A stretch of 64,000 nucleotides of DNA from Reticulitermes speratus (Eukaryota; Arthropoda; Insecta; Blattodea; Rhinotermitidae): assembly GCA_021186555.1 (NCBI GenBank), contig JAJKFL010000003.1:41622408-41686407 (forward strand), given 5' to 3'. The notes under the pieces are model-generated. The model made no database searches, was not told where the DNA came from, and worked only from the letters and a program-made list of their open reading frames with translations. A program made the position numbers and the translations under genes. How positions within the stretch are numbered: position 1 is the first letter of the stretch; each line of letters begins with the position of its first letter. Shown one piece after another: positions 1 through 11,680 of this stretch.

Positions 1-130
1 AAGTTAACATCATTACCATTGTTACCATGTGTACCAATGTTCCTATAGTTCAAAAGGCTACTATGGCTACATTAACTAACACGGTTATCTTTGTTACCAA
101 CGCTGTCAGTGTTCCGTCTTTGCTGTATTT
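1..130. repeat. Degenerate GTTACC-rich stretch
   Basis: The first 130 bases repeat loose variants of GTTACCA (for example near 18-35 and 93-101). On the other strand this reads GGTAAC, resembling the GTAACCATGG array at 49259-49646. The copies are too diverged to define a unit, and the element may continue outside the window. Confidence 0.25.
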
Positions 131-776
131 ACGCAAACGAGTCAGAAGTGTTTCCTTCCGCGGAAATTTCTATCTCAGTATCCTTTTTATGAAGTTTCAG
201 ACTGCAAGAAATTGCTATTTTAAAGCATGTAATTATTTTCGCAACACAATTTACATTTTCAATAAAGGAATTTAAAAACCTTCCATGTATCCATATACGA
301 TTCAGAATCCGAAAAAAAAAACTAAACAGTCTCCGAGCAAAATGAACAATTAAATGTGTTTACGTTACTACAAGCAGTCACTGACGCTGTAAGTTACAGT
401 TATTACACAAGGCATGATCTCGTGATTGAGAACAGGAGATGCTGTGTTAGGAAAAGAATCGGAGGAGTAGCAATATACGAACATTCATTCACGAAATAGC
501 GTAAGTGTTTTCGATCCACTAGCAATAAGAAGGTGCAAGAAACGTAACACTCAATCGTGTTCAGCCTCAGTGGGTAATAAAGCGAACAGTTCAAAACGTA
601 CATAATTCATTTCTTCGCCAGAACATTATGCCGCTACCACATGAGACAGAATAATAATGGAAAGTACTGTCTTCTCTCTTTCTCTCTCTCGTTTACGACT
701 CAGCATTTTTAAGAAGAAGGAAGCCGAGAGATGATGATGATTATGATGACCTATTTGTTGTTGACATAACCGAGAG
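131..776. other. No gene seen
   Basis: Ordinary AT-rich sequence with a CT-rich run at about 670-690. The short open frames lack any recognisable domain. Confidence 0.6.
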
Positions 777-840
777 GGCTGACGTCATGGGGACGCCATA
801 TTTGTATCACTGACAGTGGCCGTGTCGACCAATCAATACA
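777..840. promoter_or_regulatory. CRE, YY1-like and CCAAT motif cluster
   Basis: A full CRE palindrome TGACGTCA lies at 780-787, a YY1-like GCCATATTTG at 795-804 and a CCAAT box ACCAATCA at about 828-835. The spacing would suit a proximal promoter or enhancer. No exon, TATA box or initiator could be tied to it, so the promoter reading is an inference from motif clustering; single motifs of this length occur by chance. Confidence 0.25.
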
Positions 841-3102
841 CTAACCCTGCCTCTCTGACAAGGGGTGTCATCACTTCAACCCACCAGAAGCTATTTGTCC
901 TGTGGTTCCGTTGGTCTGTGTAGCTGTCGTCTCTATTCATATATCTGTGACAATCTTGTCACCGGTGATTCGGCTTCGTAAGGAACAGTAATTCCTACCA
1001 ATCTCTTCGTCGTCCTTTACGTTTTGACATGTTCGTGAATACTTGATGTTGGTTTATGGTACTCTCTGCTTCCATATACTTATTAACTTTATCGAATGTT
1101 TCCGGAAATAGTGTCTATATCTGCCTTTATTAGTATTCAAGGCTTCAAGAACACAGCGTATTAAAACAAAAACCCTTTAAAGACACGATTAACCTGAAGT
1201 ATACTTAAAGGTTTAGTTCGCACCGCGCAGTAAACACGTTCCGTCTCGGTTACAAAAATGCGTGCAGAAAAATAATATCTGTTTGTTCTGAGCTAGACGC
1301 ATATAAAAAAACACGTAAGTGCAAACTGTGGGCAGAACGTGGAACTCTTTATTGTTACATAAACCTGGTGAAATATGCGTGTAAAGTAACCCTAGGTTAT
1401 AAATGTTAAGAAATTATAAATATTAAATTCGATAAAAAAAAGTAAGTTGCTTAAAAATACATTTTTGGGTAAATTTACATCTAATTTTCTTCTACCAGCG
1501 ATTAGGTTAACGTAAGTTATAAATTAATAATTACACAATTTTCAGACTAATATTTGTCCACAAATTCGATCACTAGTTTGTAAACGCTTTCCATTTGCTA
1601 TTTCCCTAATTCTTGTGATATATGATCAGTCCCCATATAAATGTCTCGCCTCAGACTCAAAGATAATAGAGAATTCGCGTGGCTGCAAATAAGTTGCGTG
1701 TTTTACAAGATAATATTGTTCCTTCACACAAAGTGCACGACACTCTATTAAGTTACTATAGTGCCGATCCTACCCCCAGTCCTCTGTCGCTCATTCTTTC
1801 TCACGTCTACACTTATTTCTTATCCATAGTTTCTCATATTACAAGTAAAATCGCTCTCAAGAATGAGGGCTATTGTTACATTAACGTTACTTGTGATTTT
1901 TCTGGTATCTCTGGACGCATACGAGTACCATTAAGCATACAACAACCGACTCCTTCCAAACCCTATCCTGTTCACCATTCATTGTAACCTATACACATCC
2001 TTCTACGCTACACAGCAAGGGCAGCAAAGTCAGAGTCATTAATAATCTAAACTGGCTGAAGACTCGGAAACATAAGATGAAGCCTTGTTTTGAGTACAGA
2101 AAAGCTCAAAAGAAGAAACACAGTACAATAAGTTGGTATTACAAAACACTTTAATGTTGGTCATGTAAAGACTCTCCACTGAAAAAGATGTTAAGCGTAA
2201 ATTTGTTTATAAAATATGGTAAATAGGTCTATACCCACAACTTCTTCCTGTCTTACATACTTCAATACTGTTTTGCGAAATATATGCCTTTATTTTACGT
2301 TTCTAAAATGATCTAGCCAACGCCTTTAGCTTTATCTAAACACCCGTCCTCCAGTCCCTTAGATAAAATTAAAGGGACCCTTTCCATAAGGGTCCCAGAT
2401 GCGTCCTTAATATTGTAATAACCCCCTAGTTCTTTAGCAGACAGGAAAGTGGGGAGAAAGCTTGACCGAGTTCATGTCATCCTACGCGGACCTTCAGTGT
2501 AGGAAGACCCATCAAGGATGCAAAGTGATGTCGGCACCGCTCTTTGCCATAAGGACTGGCGTCCTGTTAACTTCGTGCGCATGAAGCTACAACAGTTGAA
2601 GAGGTAGAAGGATGACGCTGTTCTAAACGATCACTCTGTGTTACCTATTAGTAAGGAAACATCTGGATCCAGATCCAATGTCAAGCTTATTGAACAAACA
2701 GGAAAACATTGTTAGTAATTGTAAATAAATACGGAAAAATTAAGTAGGCCGGTATGTCAATGTCTGTTCACCAGAATACTGGGCAAAAAGGTAATTAACG
2801 AAGCTTATGGAAATATTACTACCATCAGGTATTGCAAAGCGATTGAAATAAATTTAAATTGCATTTAAGAATGAGTTACGAACAAGTTAAGCCTGGTGAA
2901 CGCAGGCTTCCTTTCAGCTCACAAGTTTTATAGCCACTGTTCCTGCCTACATTGCTACCTGTCGCGTTATGTGGGTAGATTTTGAATTCCTTAACCTAAA
3001 AAGGAGCACAAGTTGATAGCAAAGCGATCAGGATGTTTGGAACTAAGATACAAAGGAAAGGTAAGAGTAGGATGCATAAAACTGCATAATGAGTATCTTT
3101 AT
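841..3102. other. No gene seen
   Basis: Plain AT-rich sequence. The longest open stretch is 102 codons at 1679-1987 on the plus strand; it opens with GTG, not ATG, and has no recognisable domain, so I treat it as chance. Confidence 0.6.
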
Positions 3103-3138
3103 ACTAGTAACATGTGAAAATTTTCACATGTTACTAGT
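3103..3138. repeat. 36-bp perfect palindrome
   Basis: Two 18-base half-sites, beginning ACTAGTAACATG, meet with no spacer at 3120/3121. All 18 pairs match; the next outer pair does not. It can form a cruciform or a loop-less hairpin. No transposon ends or flanking duplications surround it, and its origin is unknown. Confidence 0.9.
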
Positions 3139-5626
3139 TTAATCAAATCACGGAAGATGTGAAGAGCCATATATAGTTCTCACGAGGGAGAACAGAACTC
3201 TACTCATGCAAGACTTCAGTCAAAACGCATGTAAGGACGAGATCACTTGGCAGACAAAAGCTTGAGAGAGAAAATAGCCTAATATTAAAAGGCATCTTCG
3301 GAAAAACACTACCAGTACGTTGGCTGGATTTATTTGGTTCGAGACGAGTCCTTACGAAGTAGGTAAAAAGGACGGCAAAGTTCCTGACAAGATGACTCTC
3401 CGTTTCTCAGAGAGGAATTCACTCCACGAGGTTATTTACCTACATACTTTCACATTTCCCTACTTATATCTCTCGTATTTACCATCACCGTCATCAGCTT
3501 CAAGGATTAGGCCATTTGACCTGTTCCGTCTTCAACGAAAACCATCTATCCATCTATTCGAGTTTAGGACGGGTTGCATTTCGTTGGCCTGTATGTTTGC
3601 ATTGTAGCAATGTATATGGCAGCTGAGTGTCTTGCATTTTCAGGACATATTCATACCGGTCGCTTTTCCGGTGATCTGTTCTGTTACCAAGATGATGTCT
3701 ATAAAATTTTGCTTTGATATTAGCATTAATTATGTGACTGATTAATATTAGCGAGATATGATCATAAGTGTATATTGGTCTTCACGTAAAGTACCCGTTA
3801 TTCTTATCGGATTTAATTAAACTTGAATTTGCTCGAAAGATTTTCGACAAATAGTCGAATATCAAATTTCATGAAAACCTGTTCGGTGAGAGCAGAGTTG
3901 TCCCATGCAGACGGATGGACAGAGACAGACATGACGAAGCTAACAGTCGCTTAACGCAATTTTTGAACGCGCCTAAAAATGATAACGGATCACAGAAAGA
4001 ACAGAATTGGAGACAGATACCGAAATTCACTACGCATTCCACCCTACCGGTGTTATTACATGCATATGGACCCTCCCCTATAGGTCACTAAACATCACCG
4101 TCTAACCAAATTTCTACAATAAATTTCCACTACTTTGTACGATTCGGGCTCGATTCGATTAGTGTGACCTTAGCATTAGTACAGAATGAATGCCTTCAAA
4201 GATTCAGATGTGCTCCCTGCCCCTGTTTAGAGTTCAGTGTGCGGTTCTCATGTGTATTTGAGTATGTGGGGTTCGGCTAGGAGAATGGAAACCACAGAGT
4301 CTTTGCAACCCGCACCAGTGCCGTTCAATTACGTTCCTTTTCAACTCAGTCCAGAACCACTTGCTCAATGGCTTTTGTAGCAGAAGCATTAGGAAGCCAT
4401 GGCTTCCAGAAGATAGCAGCGTAGTGTTCCCCCAAGGAACTGGTTACGTCAAACCAGAACCTATCATAAAAATAGATACTGTCCTTTTGCGTGCGGACAG
4501 AACCTCTATTCGCTTGGGACCATTTTATCGAGATCATGTCCAAGTCTAGAAACAATGCTATACTTAACGGAAGGAATGAAACCCGATCTCTCGAACGTTA
4601 AGTTCGTGGATGCTCAGAGAGCAATGAGGTTTAGACGCAAGCGGTTTATTTGTTGTTGTTTTCCTACAATAAAAGAAACAACATTGTTTTATGTTAGACT
4701 GGACAAATTCCGGCTCCAAAGGTAAAACTCCCAATGTTTAAATCCATTACGAAATAAATATTTTAAGCATCTTTCGACTACATTGAAGATGGAGGCAGTA
4801 AATTCCTCCAAAAGTTCTATAAAAAATTATAAATCAACGCAGCGTCATATCCGAAATTAAACGCTCTGAAAACCTCAAGTCACATGTTAGGCCTAAGCTG
4901 ATAGAAGTGTAGTTACAATTCAGGACTCATATTGCTGATATTCAGTGATGTGATATTATATTATATTATATGATAGTACGATAATTTGGCCAACACAAAA
5001 AGCAGAGCTCTAAGAGTTCATTTTATTCAGTTTTTCTCGGGGAGTGCACCGTCTATTTAAGACACAAGAGTGCTGAAATTACTATCATGAACAAATTAAG
5101 GCGCAGTTAATTAATTACTTCAGTATGTATGAATCAACATAAAGCATTTACGACGTTACAGTCATGGCTATTCCCATCCACCCTCTTTCAACGAGCCCCG
5201 AACTCTAAACCCGCAAGCATGAGCAGGACTTGTGGGGACATAAAGACAGAAGGCTGTGGTTAATTCACTTACCTTCTGCTACAATCGTCGTTTTAATAAC
5301 GATGGCTGACCACAGGTTTTCCCCTAACAAGTAACTGAGAACTTTTGTGAAAACTCTTTCTGGTTACTCACAGTGACCACTACGTGATGGTCTGCCGGAT
5401 CATTTATAACTGGAAAGCAATTCGAGGGGGGGGTTTGCGGTGATAACAGATGTTACACGAGGAAGAAGGCATTTACTTGAGTAATACGATGTGGGGACAA
5501 CTTCGGCTGTTCAATGGACTGTACGCCACAAATGAATGTAAAGAGAGGAATTCCGATTTGAGACAAATTCTTTCCCCTTGAAGAATAACCGACATTTCGG
5601 CCTGTTATTTTATATCTCTGTGTATT
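3139..5626. other. No gene seen; one segment open on both strands
   Basis: Mostly plain sequence. 4346-4555 is open on both strands (69 codons minus, 62 plus). The minus reading, with SIYFYDRFWF and AAIFWKPWLP, looks more protein-like than chance but matches no family I know. A TATAT-type run lies at about 4949-4972. Confidence 0.45.
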
Positions 5627-5638
5627 AACTGGCTCTTA

Positions 5639-5927
5639 GGCCGTGCCATAGCTCAGGCGGTTAGTCGCCGGCCTCTCACTGCGGAGGCCGGGGTTCGATC
5701 CCGGGTCAGTCCATGTGGGGTTTGTGTTGGTCAAAGTGGCACTGAGACAGGTTTTTCACCGAGATGTCGGTTTTCCCCTGTCAGTAACATTCCACTGGTG
5801 CTCCATTACTTGTAAAACTTCGTAAAAAACTGCTGATCTTCATCTTCATCACAGGGTTGCACAAAAAGCCTTAAGGCTGTGGTGCGTCCGTAGCATCTGC
5901 TGCGGGGCCATTCACCATGTAAAAAGA
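5639..5927 (+). mobile_element. SINE-A copy 1 (tRNA-derived, tail type 1)
   Basis: A non-autonomous retroposon, transcribed in principle by RNA polymerase III and moved by a LINE's enzymes. The head at about 5643-5712 is tRNA-like, with an A box TAGCTCAGGCGGTTAG and a B box GGTTCGATCCC. A body follows (GACAGG..TTTTCCCCTGTCA), then after about 5807 a tail containing CAGGGTTGCACAA and CTGCGGGGCC. A 12-bp target-site duplication AACTGGCTCTTA flanks it at 5627-5638 and 5928-5939, which fixes both ends. It encodes no protein. Confidence 0.92.
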
Positions 5928-6019
5928 AACTGGCTCTTATCACAAGGGTAGAAAATATGTGTATGTCGATGGTCTTTTAAGTGTGTTATTTAAAGACGCT
6001 GTGATGTAGGAACCTCTAC

Positions 6020-6062
6020 AACAACGCGGCCTAGGCCCGAGTTGGGCTGTTGGACCACAGAG
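6020..6062 (+). mobile_element. SINE-B-like 3' tail fragment
   Basis: GCGGCCTAGGCCC..GGGCTGTTGGACCA resembles the last 35-40 bases of the SINE-B copies (CGGCCTAGGCCC..GGGCTGTCGAGCCA). No head is present. It abuts the 3' end of SINE-A copy 2. Confidence 0.4.
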
Positions 6063-6071
6063 AAAGAAAGT

Positions 6072-6312
6072 TAACGACGCTGTCGATTCCTGAGATTATA
6101 TAGCGTCGGTGGTGCATGAATGAATGAGCATGGAGCATCGGTTGAATGATACTGACAGGGCGACACCGAATTACTCGGAGAAATAAACATGTCCCAGTGC
6201 CACTTTGTGCATATTTTCTCATATCGAATGGCCTGGAATTGAACCAGGGCCTCCGCGGTGAGAGGCTGGCGACTAACCGCCTGGGCTATGGTACAGCCAT
6301 GTATATCACTGG
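6072..6312 (-). mobile_element. SINE-A copy 2 (tail type 2)
   Basis: Read on the minus strand it starts with a diverged tRNA-like head (CCATAGCCCAGGCGGTTAG, then CCTGGTTCAATTCC) and the SINE-A body, including CACTGGGACA. After the GCTCCAT point shared with copy 1 it ends differently: a GACGCTATATAATCTCAG segment and a GACAGCGTCGTTAA terminus. No duplications were identified. The reading frames across it are artefacts. Confidence 0.8.
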
Positions 6313-6733
6313 TTTCTGATGAGAACATTGGGACCTAAAAGAGAAGAAGTAAAGGGCTGGAGAAAAATGCATACTGATGAGATACGTAATTGTGTTACTC
6401 ATCGAATATTGCAAGAATGATCAATCAGTCTAGATGGGATGAGTGGGCACGAGAAGCATGCGCGAGGATAACAAAGGCTTACAAATTTTAGTTGAGAATC
6501 TTGAAGACATGGCATCACTTGCAAGAGCTAGGACTAGTGGAGCAAAATACGATCCGGGTATTAGGGGAGTGCCAGGGCGTACTGGATTTACCTGGTTCAG
6601 AATGAGGCCCAAATTTGAATTTTAGTCAGCACGGTAATAAATATTAGATTTTCATTAGCGGCAGGGGATTTATTTATTACACATAATTCCACATAATTTC
6701 ACTTCTGTGACACACATATATATTGTAATATTT
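6313..6733. other. No recognised gene; open on both strands
   Basis: 6430-6625 is open for about 60 codons on both strands, with readings such as RSMREDNKGLQILVENL on the plus strand. I recognise no family. A phase-shifted WDEWAREACARI reading at about 6435-6470 hints at a degraded retroelement coding segment but is too short to assign. Confidence 0.35.
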
Positions 6734-6835
6734 GTACTGTTTACATTCCCTTACATGTTTCGTGTTAAATAAGCCATCTTCAGGGAGATTATATAAGCCG
6801 AAATATGTAGGGGAATGTAAACAATAAATTAGTAC
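6734..6835. repeat. Foldback hairpin FB1
   Basis: Arms at 6734-6762 and about 6798-6835 are inverted copies, sharing GTACT, TTTACATTCCC and ACATGTTTCG or their relatives. Between them lies a decayed copy of the hairpin module read on the minus strand (CTGAAGA, T, GGC, then GAAAC; 6757-6784). The right arm keeps CCGAAAT. It codes for nothing and is probably a small foldback element. Confidence 0.65.
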
Positions 6836-8117
6836 AGCATACATTTTGTCACACAAGTGCAATTAGTTGGAACTGCATGCAATAAATACAAGCCGAATGC
6901 ACGGAATATTTGTAATAAAAAGGCAGGGACTTTCTTATTCAATTTTCAATTACCTAACTACCAGTCTCTCAAAAAAATAACTGTGGTCCATACGGTTACT
7001 TCAAATAGAACACGAATTTTATATACTACAGAATTATTTCTATAAAGTTCGACAGTGCACAAATCCAAACCAAAATTACAGCAAACATAAAACAGAGTAG
7101 TAACTTCATGTTTCTAATTTATCCTAAGGAAAGGGACATAACGGATTTGTCCGAAATCGACAGCTTCTAATATAAACCGTCCTCCATTCAGAAATATTTC
7201 CTGTCACATAGGTCACTCTGACTGAATCACTTTTAAGGCGATGTAACCTGTTACAGTCATGGACCGCAGGAGCATTGTCATAGCCTCAGTTCCTTGTTGT
7301 GTTGAGAGAGTCATAAACTAGAATACCTAAAGTGTTTCTCTTCTACCTTCACTTTACACAAGAGCGTACTGTGACTAAAATTCTAAATCCCTAAAGTCTA
7401 CTTTGAAGTACAGTGTTGTGTTTATATTTTTTGCAATAAAGTTCATGGCTATGTAGGAAAAGGCAGTAGCAACGGCTGTCCAGTGAAGGATTAGATCCTA
7501 CTCCATACCGAAGTGATGGATAGATACATCCCCCCAGTGATCAATAACAATCTTGTGGTCGGGCCCTGAGAAAGATGCGTCATCTGGGACACAGTATTGA
7601 CAGATACACACACGCGCGCGCGGAGGCACCGACATTAAGTGCAAAGTAGCAAAAACGTGAAATGATAAAGTCGCACATCTATAAATAGATCTTGTTTTTT
7701 ACATTAGTGACTGGGGACATTTATTGGTGATGGGAAGATACCGTAGTTGTGTGAGTGGTAAATTATGAAGAAGTATGGGTGATGAAGTTTTCAAAGAGTC
7801 CGGTAGGGCAATTCTTTGAGAAAAGCGTGGTAATTCTGAAACAAAACTGACCCGTTTGTATAATGAAAACTATAGACACATCTGCAGGAAGTTAGACAGG
7901 TGGCAGTAGATCTTAACACAATAGGTCATCCAACAGGGCAAAGGAAATCTTCTCAGTTTGGGTCCCAAATTTATCTGGACATACGAAGAGACTAATTACG
8001 AAAACTACATGTCTATGTAATTATCTAAAATGTATATTTTTATGTGTTGACAGAGTTTCTCGTGCATGACGTTATATATAAAATGTAGAGCTATATAAGC
8101 CTAACATTACATACACT
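6836..8117. other. No gene seen
   Basis: Plain AT-rich sequence with an ACACACGCGCGCGCG run near 7609-7622. No transposon ends, domains or tandem arrays were noticed. Confidence 0.6.
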
Positions 8118-8530
8118 TGCACATTTCGGAAAGTAGATCAGAAGTACCTTGAAAGTTTTTAAATGTGGTGCTGGAGAAGGATGGAGAAGATAGGTGGATC
8201 GATCGTGTAAAAATGCAGAAGTATTACAAAGGGTCAAGGAGGAAAGAAATATCCTACATAAATAAAAAGAAGGAAGGCTAACTGGATTGGTCACATCTTG
8301 CGTAGCAACTGCCTTCTAAAACACGTTATTGAAGGAAAGCTAGAAGGAAGAATAGAAACGACGGGAAGACGAGGAAGAAGGCGTAAGCAGCTAGTGGATA
8401 ACTTTAAAGAAACGAGAGAATACTGTAAATTCAATGAGGAAGCACTAGATCACACTCTGTGGAGAACTCGCCTTGGCAGACGCGATGGATCTGTCATAAG
8501 ATACACTACGGAATGAAGAATACTCTATAC
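8118..8530 (+). pseudogene. LINE-1 reverse transcriptase, C-terminal fragment (dead)
   Basis: A 5'-truncated copy of the C-terminal end of a non-LTR retrotransposon polyprotein. Recognisable pieces in order are TFRKVDQKYLESF, WCWRRMEK, KANWIGHILR, NCLLKHVIEGKLEGR, then a basic GRRGRRRKQL and TLWRTRLGRR..VIRYTTE. Frameshifts and stops interrupt the part before 8298; 8298-8516 stays open. The endonuclease and catalytic RT domains are absent. Homologous pieces lie at 10806, 19062 and 56524. The clade is uncertain; RTE-like is my guess from the short 3' tail. Confidence 0.85.
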
Positions 8531-8931
8531 AGCCAAATGCCGACACAGCGGCCCCTCCCCATTCTCAACATACCGCCATAAACCGTGGTCAACAACAGTG
8601 GCGTTATATTGGGATTGACTATATAATAAATGAGTAAAAAGTCCCTGTGCATTTGTCTGAAGTAGGACATAGGTTAGAGTGGACGTCACTGTAAATGAAT
8701 GCATATCAGGGACTTTTGTCCCGGAGGTAAAGCGACGTTTGAACCTGCAGATAGAGAAGTAACAAATAGCACATCAGTTGGACATATAACGTTCCCACCT
8801 CCAGCGCAGTACAGCACCCTTCTTGCACAGGTGCACAGAGACATGTCTTTGTTTTTGTCTTCGCCATTATATCCAGACTGGCTTTAAGGCGTATACAGCC
8901 CTCTAAAAAATGAATATTGAACCTGAGACCT
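8531..8931. other. No gene seen
   Basis: Short open frames only (longest 62 codons), none recognisable. No repeats noticed. Confidence 0.6.
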
Positions 8932-9149
8932 CTGGTCTTCTGGGATGTTATGCTGTATACCGAGCAATTGGACGTATCCCGACGTTTGAAAGGAAGGTAT
9001 CGGCTTCATCATTAAGGACCGGTAGGTGCCAGAAGACATTCTTCATCTTCTTGACCTACCAGTCCTTAATGATAAATGCACTACGTCCGTTCGAAACGTC
9101 GGGATATGTCAAATTACCCGCTACACAGCGCAACATCTCAGTAGGCCAG
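8932..9149. repeat. Foldback element FB2
   Basis: Arms 8932-9027 and 9054-9149 pair over about 96 bp, roughly three quarters identical, best around CCCGACGTTT and ATTAAGGACC..GGTAGGT. The spacer 9028-9053 is pyrimidine-rich on one half and includes CTTCATCTTCTTG. The right arm carries CGAAACGTCGGG, the outer end of the hairpin module seen in other foldbacks. No duplications were found. Confidence 0.75.
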
Positions 9150-10294
9150 AATTTTCAAAATCAACGCTGTGGAAACCTCGAACATCAGATACCAAACTCT
9201 GCCAAAAAAACAGCCAGAGAGTGAAGCTGACCATGCATTCACTTTCACCTACTGTCCGTATTAAAAACATGCTATTATATACTTTCACTTCGACAGTCAC
9301 AGTATAGAGGCTACTTCAATAGTATTACAATATTTATAAAAGTTCACTTTGTCTCCCCTTTAAATATATATTTTAGTCCTATTGAACACAGCAAATCTGT
9401 ATTCACCAACAACTAAAAAATTTTTGCAAATATTTAAGGTTGATTCTCACTTGTAGAGGATCAAATCCTAATTTCTTTAGACGTTCACTATAAATTAACA
9501 CTACTTTTCCGGTTTTAGTCATTTTACTCTATGACAGATAATGATTACTCAATGTGGAAACAATGTAATACAATACGACAAGCAAAGAAGGAAACAATTA
9601 TATCAACTAACCTTTCGTCAAATAATTAGGTGCAGCAGTAACGACCGATATGACTTTTATCGAAGTAACGAAATTCTTTATATCCTAAAATATATTATAT
9701 TATATTAAATAATATTTAAGTTCTAGATGTAGACTTATACTTAGCAATGGTGTGTATGAATATTTTAACATACCTGTGTACAAAAATTCTACGGAGTTCT
9801 GTAGTGCATGCCTACAAAACAAGATGTCCTGAGAAGAACCTATTATGAGGCTTAACTGAGTACGCGAGGGTACCAACAATGTGACAAACAGTTAATTCGT
9901 TGTGCCATTTCCAGCAGCATGGATTCCCAATGAATTATGTTTGTCAGGAATATCCTCAACGTTTGCATAGCCATCATGTTTATAATTAATAACACACAAC
10001 AAATAACAATACAAACTTCGCATTGTGTCATCTGTATCTATACACAAGTTTCCAAGTGTAATTTCACGTGCTATCACCATCAAACCTGGATCTAAACGTC
10101 CTTCAGAGTGACGTAAATGTTTTATGTTGCATACAAAAATTGCCTTAATAAGATTTTCATATTTTAAAATTCATCACCACACAAAATTTGAGAACCCTAT
10201 ATTAAGTCTCTTAATGCACACACGGCAGCTAATTTGCCATTACCGATGTATTAAAATGCGCGAAGGTGAGTGGCTTGTAGTGGTAAAAGTTTCA
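9150..10294. other. No gene seen
   Basis: AT-rich with a TATAT-type run at about 9690-9712. Small open frames on both strands have no recognisable domain. Confidence 0.6.
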
Positions 10295-10480
10295 AGCTGG
10301 TCCTTGGAGCAGATTTCGTCTGATAAGCTAATAGTTGCTCAGCTGGTCAAGAAATTCCAAGAATTTTATGGAACCTGAAGGTTCAATACCGTGTCCACAG
10401 TCGCCTGCGACTAGTTCGAATTCTGAGCCAGATAAATCCAGTCCAGACCATCCAATCCGACATCTTTAAGATAACAGTAC
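10295..10480 (+). mobile_element. Family F repeat, copy 1 (LVKKF type)
   Basis: A dispersed repeat whose plus reading here gives IVAQLVKKFQEFYGT, close to a peptide [16 protein letters not shown] that I recall from many insect repeat annotations. Copies lie at 54951, 58096 and 63855, all on the plus strand. This copy lacks the clean start seen in the others and has a stop after YGT. The class of the parent element is unknown to me. Confidence 0.65.
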
Positions 10481-10805
10481 ATTGCACCTATATCTTATTA
10501 TTCAAAGTTGACTCCTTTCTTCAGGTTCTCCTACAAAACCTTTTATGCATTCCTCATCAGTGCCACGTGATCCGTCCATCTAATCCTCCTTGACTTGACC
10601 AGCCTAATAATTTAATATTTGGCAAAAAATAAGAAAAAATGAAGCTCCCCATTACGCACTTTTCTCCAGCCTCCTGTTACTTCCTACCTTCTGGATCCGG
10701 CCTCAGCGCCATGTTCCCAAACACAGTCAATGTTCTTCCATTAATGCAAGAGGCCAATTTTCTCATTCACACAAAATAGCAGGTAAAGTTATAGTTTTGT
10801 TGGTA
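10481..10805. other. No gene seen
   Basis: Spacer between the family F repeat and the LINE-1 fragment; pyrimidine-rich in places, no recognisable feature. Confidence 0.5.
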
Positions 10806-11035
10806 TGGCAGTTTATAAAGCGTTGATTGAAGGAAAGTTACAAGGAAAGAGAGAAATGACGAGAAGACGAGGAAGGAGGCGTAAGCAGCTACAGGATGAC
10901 CTTAAGGAAAAGAGAGGATACTGGAAATTGAAAGAGGAAACACTAGATCGCACCGTGTGGAGAACTCGCTTTGGAAGAGGCTACAGACCTGTCGTAAGAC
11001 AGACTACATAATGAATGAATGAATAAATGGTAGGA
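10806..11035 (+). pseudogene. LINE-1 extreme 3' fragment
   Basis: Encodes only the terminal part of the LINE-1 protein: a degraded start, then LIEGKLQGKREMTRRRGRRRKQL, DDLKEKRGYWKLKEE and RTVWRTRFGRGY..VVRQTT, with a stop at about 11009. An ATGAATGAATGAATAAATG tail follows, a short tandem 3' end typical of some non-LTR elements. It remains in one frame for 68 codons because it is short, not because it works; no enzymatic domain is present. Confidence 0.88.
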
Positions 11036-11074
11036 TGAGTGTTGAATAATAAACTGTAGGGAACTGAAGGAAGT

Positions 11075-11215
11075 GTAACTGAGGTCCTATCCTGACACCA
11101 ACTGGGTACAGGCACAAGAAACCTGTCAAGAATGACGGTGGCTGTACCGGGATTCCAAACGGGGGCCTCCACAACACAAGAGAGTAGCGTTACCACTACA
11201 CCAAACTGCTCAGTT
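11075..11215 (-). mobile_element. SINE-E: tRNA-like SINE head
   Basis: On the minus strand a tRNA-like head begins near 11205: A-box-like TTGGTGTAGTGGTAACG and B-box-like GTTTGGAATCCCGG about 40 bases on, then about 80 bases of unique-looking body. Only one copy is seen in this window, so the family and its ends are not defined. A decayed tRNA pseudogene is the alternative. Confidence 0.5.
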
Positions 11216-11680
11216 GTTCCTGTATTTCCTTTAGCTCACAGATAGATAACAACTCTTACTGATCTATGATCGAGAAGCAATCTTTCGGATGGATAAGAAC
11301 TTTCCGTTCTTTCTCACCACTTGTGACAACATGATTGAGGCAGAGATTCTCCAAGCTGCGTATGTGCTTTTTATATTTATTTCGCCGCTGTGTTACGAGC
11401 AAAGCTTTCAACTCTGAACCTCCTCTGCCACTTGAAGATAAGAACACGAGATGGCAGCACGTGAGTGGGAGGTGACACTATCACTCCCAACTTCACAACT
11501 TGGAGCACCATAACAACTTCGGTCCACTTGTCATATAGTGCTTTGAAAGATATAAACAGCAGCGACTAGAGGAAAGGTGTGCTGTTTTACTCATTAGAAT
11601 AAAAATTAAGAAAGATATTTGCCTTCTCTACACTTCTACATACTATACAATTGATCACTTTAACAGACATTTTATCCTGC

